From the NCBI RefSeq assembly GCF_007655135.1, contig NC_045130.1, forward strand, positions 372,001 through 436,000: 64,000 nucleotides of DNA, given 5' to 3'. Position 1 is the first letter of the stretch; each line of letters opens with the position of its first letter. Below are positions 58,179 to 64,000 of this stretch, piece after piece. The DNA is from Punica granatum (lineage: Eukaryota; Streptophyta; Magnoliopsida; Myrtales; Lythraceae). Under the pieces are notes generated by a model, which was given only the letters and a program-made list of their open reading frames with translations, was not told the origin of the DNA and made no database searches. The translations under genes and the position numbers were made by a program.

Positions 58179-61100
58179 ATGCGCAGGAGTAGAAGTGCTG
58201 AACTTCTACCATTAGATCCTGAGATAGAGCGCACCTTGCATCGGTTGAGAAGAGAGAACAGAAGAAGGGAAGAATTGCAGGTAGTTGAGATGGCAGATGA
58301 TGACATCAACCGCCAAATACAGGGTGCTGCCAGAGCACTTCGAGACTATGCAGTACCTACTATTATGGGTTCTGCGATCAGAAGGCCCACTATTCCAGCT
58401 AATAACTTTGAACTGAAGCCAGCACTCATCCAGATGGTTCAATCAAATCAGTTTGGAGGATATCCCAACGAGAGTCCTGATGAGCATATTGCAGGATTCC
58501 TCCAATACTGTAACACGGTAAAGATGAATAATGTCACTGATGATGTTATTAGATTACAGCTTTTTCCTTTCTCGCTTAGGGATAAAGCGAGAGCCTGGTT
58601 CAATTCACTGCCACAAGAGTCCATCACCACCTGGGCCGACCTTTCATCTAAGTTTCTCAGGAGATTTTTCCCACCAGCTAGGACTGCAAGATTGAGGAAC
58701 GAAATCACTAACTTCACCAAGTTCAATGGTGAATCACTTTATGAGGCATGGGAGAGATTCAAGGAGGCAATCAGAAAGTGCCCACATCACGGATTGCCAG
58801 ATAATCTCCTAATTGAGGTCTTCTATCTTAGCCTGGATGATACATTGAGGTCTCTAGTAGATGCTGCAGCAGGAGGCGCACTGATGGGTAAGAATTATGA
58901 TGAAGCAAGTGCTTTGATAGAAGAGATGGCCTCCAGTGCACATAATTGGCAGAATGAAAGAAGTAAATCAAGAGTGACATCAGTCAATGACATGGACACT
59001 ATTGCTAATTTGACAACCCAGATTTCAGCTCTCACTACCCAGGTAAGTAAACTCACCTCAGCACATTCTTTTAATACTAATCAGGTTGCTTTTTGTGAGT
59101 TGTGTTCAGGACCACATTCGACTCTTGAATGCATGTCTGGAAATCCCTCGGCTTCACCCAATGGAGAGCAAGTGAACTTTGTCAACAACTTCCAACGGAG
59201 TAATCAAGGGCCTTATTCGAACACTTACAATCCCGGGTGGCGTAATCATCCTAATTTCTCATGGAGGAATGAGAATAATGCACTTAAACCGCCACCTGGA
59301 TTCCAAAAGCAAGGCCCTACTCAGAATGCTCCACCTCAGCAAAGTCAGTCGAGAATGGAAGAGCTCATGTTGAGCTATATGCAAAAGACTGACACCATGC
59401 TACAGAATCAACAAGCCACTATTCGAAACCTAGAGGGTCAGATTAGTCAGATTTCTCAGCAATTGAGTAATAGACCATCAGGGTCTTTACCCAGCAACAC
59501 TGAAGAGAACCCCAAGGGTGTCAATGCTATAATGCTGAGGAGTGGCAAGGAATTGGAAATAGTCAATAGAAAAGCTCAAACTCAGGAGGAGAGTCCGGAG
59601 AAAGACAAAGGTAAGCAAAAGGTGGAGGAACCAAGGCAGAAGTCACTAGGGGTGAAACCGTATGTTCCTCCTGTCCCTTTTCCAGGAAGATTGAAGCAAC
59701 AACAGTTGGACGCCCAATTTGCTAAATTCCTAGATGTTTTTAAAAAGCTGCAAATCAACATTCCATTTGCAGAAGCACTCCAGCAGATGCCTTCATATGC
59801 TAGATTCATGAAGGATCTGCTCACTAAAAAGAGGAAGTTTGATGGGAGTGAGCCTGTGATGCTTACAGGAGAGTGTTCTATGATTCTCCAAAAGGACTTG
59901 CCTAACTTACCACGCAAACAAAGAGATCAGGGGAGTTTCACTGTTCCTTGTACTATAGGGAATTTTCATTTTGAGAACGTTCTTATTGATTCAGGTGCAA
60001 GTATAAATTTAATGCCTCTGTCTATTTTCAGGAAACTTGGACTTGGAGAATGCAAGAAAACTCATATTACCTTGCAACTTGCTGACAGGAGTATCAAATA
60101 TCCAAAGGGTATTGTTGAGAATGTCCTGGTGAAGGTAGACAAATTCATATTTCCAGTCGACTTCATAGTCTTGGAGATGGAGGAGGACAGAGAGGTGCCC
60201 ATGATCCTTGGCAGACCGTTCCTTGCGACAGGTAAAGCATTAATAGATGTGGAACAAGGTAAGCTCACTTTAAGAGTTATGAATGAACAAATAACTTTTA
60301 ATGTTTATGACGCCATAAAGAAATTTGATGATGGCAAATCATGTTACACCATTGATATTATTGATGAGCTTATCTCTGAGTCTGTGGAGGAGAAAGCAGG
60401 TGTGGATACAATGGAATCAGTCCTTAGGGATCTGGACGATTGGAGTGATGATGATGAGCATGAGGAAGAATCTGTGGAGAAGGTATCAGAAATCAAGGCT
60501 CGCTACTATGAGGAGCTGGGCACTAGTGCGACAAAACCAGTATCATCTTTGACACAGTCCCCGGTGCTAGAACTTAAACCATTGCCTAGCCATTTAAAAT
60601 ATGCCTATCTTGGAATAGATGATACTTTGCCAATAATTATCTCTTCTTCCTTGACAGGTGATCAGGAGCAACAGCTCCTAAGCGTGCTGAGAGAGCACAA
60701 GGAGGCAATAGGATGGACTATTGCAGATATCAAAGGGATCAGCCCTTTGATTTGCACTCACAGGATAATGTTGGAAGCTGAGTGCAAACCCATAGTGCAA
60801 CCACAAAGGCGACTTAACCCAACTCTCAAAGAGGTAGTGAAGAAAGAAGTGCTTAAACTGTTGGATGCAGGTATTATCTATCCTATCTCAGATAGTAAAT
60901 GGGTTAGTCCTGTTCAAGTAGTGCCCAAAAAGGGTGGTATGACTGTGGTTAAAAATGAGGTCAATAAATTAATCCCGACTCGTACTGTGACTGGGTGGAG
61001 AGTTTGTATAGATTACAGGAAACTAAATGATGCTACCCGTAAAGACCATTTCCCCCTCCCCTTCATTGATCAGATGCTAGAAAAACTTGCAGGGCATGAT

Positions 61101-62264
61101 TATTATTGTTTTCTAGATGGTTATTCTGGTTACAATCAGATTCATATAGCACCCGAGGACCAGGAGAAAACCACATTTACTTGTCCTTATGGCACTTTTG
61201 CCTTTAGGAGAATGCCTTTCGGTCTCTGTAATGCACCTGCCACTTTCCAGAGGTGCATGATGTCTATATTTTCTGACATGTTAGAGAATTTTATTGAAAT
61301 ATTTATGGATGATTTCTCTGTTTTTGGGAAGTCATTTGAATCTTGTCTGACAAATTTAGGCTGTGTGCTTAAAAGATGTAAGGAGACTAATCTGCTTCTG
61401 AACTGGGAGAAATGTCATTTTATGGTAAGAGAGGGTATAGTCTTAGGTCACAAGGTGTCAAAGAAAGGGATTGAAGTTGATCGAGCAAAAGTGGAGATAA
61501 TAGAGAAGTTGCCACCACCCACTTCAACAAAAGGAGTAAGGAGCTTCTTAGGACATGCTGGCTTCTACAGGAGATTTATCAAGGACTTTTCTAAAATCTC
61601 TAGACCTCTTTGTAATTTACTTGAAAAAGATTCTGCTTTTGTTTTTAATGACAATTGTTTGCAGGCATTCAATTTATTGAAGGAGAAACTCACTTCTGCA
61701 CCAGTGATCGTTGCACCTAATTGGGAGCTTCCGTTTGAGCTGATGTGTGATGCCAGCGACTATGCTGTAGGAGCAGTACTTGGGCAAAGGAGAGGTAAGG
61801 TATTTCATGCAATATACTATGCTAGTAGAACTTTAAATGAGGCCCAAAAGAACTATGCCACAACTGAAAAGGAGCTTTTAGCAGTCATATTTGCATGTGA
61901 CAAGTTTCGGCCTTATCTGATAGGTTCTAAGATCATAGTATACACAGACCATGCTGCCCTGAAATATTTGTTTGCCAAAGCTGATGCTAAACCTAGGCTA
62001 ATTCGTTGGATTCTACTGCTACAAGAATTTGACCTGGAAATTAGAGACACAAAGGGAACTGAAAATGTAGTGGCTGATCACTTATCCCGTTTGGAATCTG
62101 ATTGTTTAGATTCACCCATAAATGAAAAGTTCCCTGATGAACAATTGCATGTAGCAGAAATCCAAGGATTACCTTGGTATGCTGATATAGTCAATTACAT
62201 GGTTAGCAACATCACACCATATGTTTGTCATCTCAACAGAAAAAGAAATTTTTGCATGATGTGA
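58179..62264 (+). CDS. Retrotransposon gag-protease-RT-RNase H polyprotein
   Basis: 1361 aa from the ATG at 58179 ([20 protein letters not shown]). The frame is open upstream to 58146 without an ATG. In order: retrotransposon gag domain (about 95-205, [19 protein letters not shown]), a zinc-knuckle-like C-x2-C-x3-H-x4-C (about 306), a basic linker, an aspartic protease (IDSGAS, Asp 604), a reverse transcriptase with FMDD at about 1042-1045, and an RNase H with CDAS (Asp 1191), [16 protein letters not shown] and ADHLSRL. No internal stop is present. After [15 protein letters not shown] the frame leaves the family pattern and stops at 62264; the expected continuation is in another frame. It makes virus-like particles and cDNA in the source family. 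Confidence 0.92.
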   Translation: MRRSRSAELLPLDPEIERTLHRLRRENRRREELQVVEMADDDINRQIQGAARALRDYAVPTIMGSAIRRPTIPANNFELKPALIQMVQSNQFGGYPNESPDEHIAGFLQYCNTVKMNNVTDDVIRLQLFPFSLRDKARAWFNSLPQESITTWADLSSKFLRRFFPPARTARLRNEITNFTKFNGESLYEAWERFKEAIRKCPHHGLPDNLLIEVFYLSLDDTLRSLVDAAAGGALMGKNYDEASALIEEMASSAHNWQNERSKSRVTSVNDMDTIANLTTQISALTTQVSKLTSAHSFNTNQVAFCELCSGPHSTLECMSGNPSASPNGEQVNFVNNFQRSNQGPYSNTYNPGWRNHPNFSWRNENNALKPPPGFQKQGPTQNAPPQQSQSRMEELMLSYMQKTDTMLQNQQATIRNLEGQISQISQQLSNRPSGSLPSNTEENPKGVNAIMLRSGKELEIVNRKAQTQEESPEKDKGKQKVEEPRQKSLGVKPYVPPVPFPGRLKQQQLDAQFAKFLDVFKKLQINIPFAEALQQMPSYARFMKDLLTKKRKFDGSEPVMLTGECSMILQKDLPNLPRKQRDQGSFTVPCTIGNFHFENVLIDSGASINLMPLSIFRKLGLGECKKTHITLQLADRSIKYPKGIVENVLVKVDKFIFPVDFIVLEMEEDREVPMILGRPFLATGKALIDVEQGKLTLRVMNEQITFNVYDAIKKFDDGKSCYTIDIIDELISESVEEKAGVDTMESVLRDLDDWSDDDEHEEESVEKVSEIKARYYEELGTSATKPVSSLTQSPVLELKPLPSHLKYAYLGIDDTLPIIISSSLTGDQEQQLLSVLREHKEAIGWTIADIKGISPLICTHRIMLEAECKPIVQPQRRLNPTLKEVVKKEVLKLLDAGIIYPISDSKWVSPVQVVPKKGGMTVVKNEVNKLIPTRTVTGWRVCIDYRKLNDATRKDHFPLPFIDQMLEKLAGHDYYCFLDGYSGYNQIHIAPEDQEKTTFTCPYGTFAFRRMPFGLCNAPATFQRCMMSIFSDMLENFIEIFMDDFSVFGKSFESCLTNLGCVLKRCKETNLLLNWEKCHFMVREGIVLGHKVSKKGIEVDRAKVEIIEKLPPPTSTKGVRSFLGHAGFYRRFIKDFSKISRPLCNLLEKDSAFVFNDNCLQAFNLLKEKLTSAPVIVAPNWELPFELMCDASDYAVGAVLGQRRGKVFHAIYYASRTLNEAQKNYATTEKELLAVIFACDKFRPYLIGSKIIVYTDHAALKYLFAKADAKPRLIRWILLLQEFDLEIRDTKGTENVVADHLSRLESDCLDSPINEKFPDEQLHVAEIQGLPWYADIVNYMVSNITPYVCHLNRKRNFCMM

Positions 62265-63481
62265 AATACTATTTTTGGGATGAACCATATCTGTTTAAAT
62301 ATTGTGCTGACCAAGTAATTAGACGCTGTGTGCCTGAAACTGAACAACTTAGCATAATACAACACTGTCATTCTAAGGAAGCAGGAGGCCACTTTGGTGT
62401 GGAAAGAACTGCAACTAAGATCTTATCTTGTGGATTTTATTGGCCTAGAGTATTTCATGATTGCAGGAATTACATTATGTCTTGTGCTCCATGCCAAAGA
62501 ACTGGCAATATTTCTAGGAGACATGAAGTACCACAAAATAGCATTCTTGTAATTGAGCTTTTTGATGTGTGGGGAATAGACTTTATGGGTCCTTTTCCCT
62601 CTTCTTTTTCAAATAAATATATTCTTGTGGCTGTTGATTATGTTTCAAAATGGGTAGAAGCAGTTGCTCTACAAAGTAATGATGCCAGAGTTGTAATCAG
62701 ATTTTTGAAAAAGAACATCTTTTCAAGATTTGGGGTACCTAGAGCCATTATAAGTGATGGGGGATCACATTTTTGCAATCGGCAATTTGAAAAATTATTA
62801 TCAAAATATGGAGTTACTCATAAAATTGCCACCCCTTATCATCCACAGACTTGTGGACAGGTTGAGGTGTCCAATAGGGAAATAAAGCGTATCTTAGAGA
62901 AAACAGTCAATGCATCTAGGAAAGATTGGTCTTTAAAACTTGATGATGCATTGTGGGCTTACAGGACAGCTTTCAAAACCCCCATAGGAATGTCCCCATA
63001 CAAGATTGTTTATGGTAAATCATGTCACCTACCAGTAGAGCTTGAGCACAAAGCATATTGGGCCATAAAATACCTTAACTTTGATTTACAAGCTGCAGGT
63101 GAAAAGAGATTGCTCCAATTGAATCAGATGGCTGAGATGAGAGAGGAAGCATATGAAAATGCTAGGATATACAAGGAGCGAGCCAAGCGATGGCATGATA
63201 GGAACATCCTAAAGCGAGAGTTTTTGCCTGGTCAGAAAGTCCTATTATACAACTCTCGCTTGAAGTTGTTCCCAGGTAAGTTAAAATCTCGATGGTCTGG
63301 ACCATTTGTTATTTCTAATGTTTTTCCCTATGGTGCAGTTGAGCTGAAGTCAGAAGATGACCGCACTTTTAAAGTAAACGGTCATCTTCTCAAGCATTAC
63401 TTTGAAGGGGAAAATATTGATGGTGATGCCACTACGGTGGATCTAGCAAATTCGGTTGAAGAATTGGAAAAGTCGAACTAG
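62225..63481 (+). CDS. Retrotransposon integrase, separated by a frameshift
   Basis: This frame overlaps the end of the polyprotein by 40 bases and has no ATG at its start (TTG at 62225), so it is the continuation of the polyprotein after a one-base loss, not an independent gene. About 418 codons: an HHCC zinc-binding region (H49, H56, C87, C90), then the DDE core with Asp 119 (WGIDFMGPF), Asp 178 (IISDGGSHF) and Glu 214 (QVEVSNREI), spacing D-x35-E, then a basic C-terminal region ([26 protein letters not shown]). All three catalytic acids are present. Integrases of this family insert the cDNA into the host chromosome. Confidence 0.9.
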   Translation: MSSQQKKKFLHDVKYYFWDEPYLFKYCADQVIRRCVPETEQLSIIQHCHSKEAGGHFGVERTATKILSCGFYWPRVFHDCRNYIMSCAPCQRTGNISRRHEVPQNSILVIELFDVWGIDFMGPFPSSFSNKYILVAVDYVSKWVEAVALQSNDARVVIRFLKKNIFSRFGVPRAIISDGGSHFCNRQFEKLLSKYGVTHKIATPYHPQTCGQVEVSNREIKRILEKTVNASRKDWSLKLDDALWAYRTAFKTPIGMSPYKIVYGKSCHLPVELEHKAYWAIKYLNFDLQAAGEKRLLQLNQMAEMREEAYENARIYKERAKRWHDRNILKREFLPGQKVLLYNSRLKLFPGKLKSRWSGPFVISNVFPYGAVELKSEDDRTFKVNGHLLKHYFEGENIDGDATTVDLANSVEELEKSN

Positions 63482-64000
63482 CGACTATAAACTAAGTGCT
63501 TCATGGGAGGCAGCCCATGTCTGAGAGCTAAAGTCCCTGTTGGCTCTCAATTCTTTTGCTTCATTTGTTTTATTTTGATTTGCTGTTGGTTTGTACTTTA
63601 TCAAGCACCCACTCATTGGGTAGACTTGGGATATTTGCTATTTGATTGTTTTAGTTAAGATGAATTATCTGCTATTTTTGTTCTTTTTGTTGTTTCTTTT
63701 TGTTTTTGAAGCCAGGGTGGATAACAACTGCTGACTCTCTCTATTGCTATACCAGTTGGAACTCCAATTGCTTCAACTTAATTTTTCGAAACCGGGGAAG
63801 TACTAGTATCTCTTTTTCTCTTATGTTCTTTATTTTTATTTTCGTTTTACTAGAGCTACATTAGGAACAGTGAGGACACTGTTTAATCTAAGTGTGGGGA
63901 AGGGAGATACTAAACAGATGGAGTATAAAATTGAGTATAGTGTTGATGTCTGAATTCTGTGATTTAATTTGTTACTCATGACATCTGATGCCTGTCTTTG
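63482..64000 (+). other. 3' untranslated region of the Athila-type element
   Basis: Non-coding and T-rich, containing the Athila-typical GGGAGGCAGCCCATG shortly after the integrase stop and a purine-rich stretch near 63892-63905. No env-like frame is visible before the window ends. Confidence 0.6.

Larger units (their letters stand above)
56813..64000 (+). mobile_element. Athila-type Ty3/gypsy LTR retrotransposon, truncated by the window
   Basis: The order is 5' LTR (56813-58064), primer site, gag-protease-RT-RNase H frame, integrase frame, then a non-coding 3' region that reaches the window edge. RT-RNase H before integrase defines Ty3/gypsy. The tRNA-Asp-type primer site, long LTR, and post-pol motif GGGAGGCAGCCCATG (63504-63518) are typical of the Athila/Tat branch. 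A TGTGGGGAAGGGAG run at 63892-63905 may belong to the purine-rich tract region. The 3' LTR is not in view, so age cannot be judged. The frame break near 62223 makes this copy probably non-autonomous. Confidence 0.9.

Noticed and set aside
62225..63481. Integrase as an independent gene with its own start
   Set aside because: It has no ATG at the family-conserved beginning and overlaps the polyprotein, so a frameshifted continuation is the simpler reading.
1..64000. CRISPR arrays, rRNA, intact tRNA genes, bacterial or organellar genes
   Set aside because: None seen. Repeats are microsatellites or transposons, and tRNA-like boxes lack a full cloverleaf.

Overview
The window is nuclear DNA from a flowering plant, most likely a eudicot. 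Its genes are split by GT-AG introns, the spacers are AT-rich, and plant-type transposons are abundant (Athila-like and Ty1/copia-like LTR elements, Tourist-like and Mutator-like MITEs, Helitron ends, 5'-truncated LINEs). The species cannot be read from the sequence.

Six host protein genes are recognisable, all on the minus strand. They are a single-C2-domain protein (3586-4508), a 14-exon membrane-anchored group 1/GT4-type glycosyltransferase of 1031 aa (9225-14747), a DUF2358 probable plastid protein ending in 21 serines (21231-22630), an NDR1/HIN1-like LEA2 protein broken by a one-base frameshift (29828-30480), a group IIe WRKY transcription factor (34431-35654), and the exocyst subunit SEC10 in 24 coding exons, 834 aa (44561-51157). 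The exon models were built by eye. Every junction keeps the reading frame and uses GT-AG sites. No shared pathway or operon-like arrangement is evident; the genes look like ordinary neighbours.

The spacers are mostly transposon debris. The left part (1-9 kb) has two short 5'-truncated LINE tails with target-site duplications, a ~560 bp tandem duplication carrying a Tourist-like MITE in each copy, a Helitron 3' end and a 499 bp Mutator-type MITE with a 9 bp target duplication. The middle (15-34 kb) has Helitron-like fragments, two large foldback elements, a field of degenerate repeats interrupted by another Tourist-like MITE, and a copia-like element without gag or pol whose 269 bp LTR-plus-leader unit recurs exactly 983 bp downstream. 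From 36 to 44 kb there is a retroposon-like block, a near-perfect 29 bp hairpin and an 18 bp insertion flanked by a long direct repeat.

The right end (52-64 kb) is a transposon cluster: CACTA-like termini, a decayed LTR element with a gag remnant, a LINE tail with a 16 bp target duplication, a Helitron end on the minus strand, and a large Ty3/gypsy element of Athila type. The last has a 5' LTR, a tRNA-Asp-type primer site, gag-protease-RT-RNase H, and an integrase in a shifted frame. It runs off the window before its 3' LTR.

No clearly new multi-gene system was found. The most useful leads are the LEA2 frameshift, the 983 bp-period copia-like structure, the hairpin at 41750-41872 and the unassigned coding-like segment at 32400-33160.
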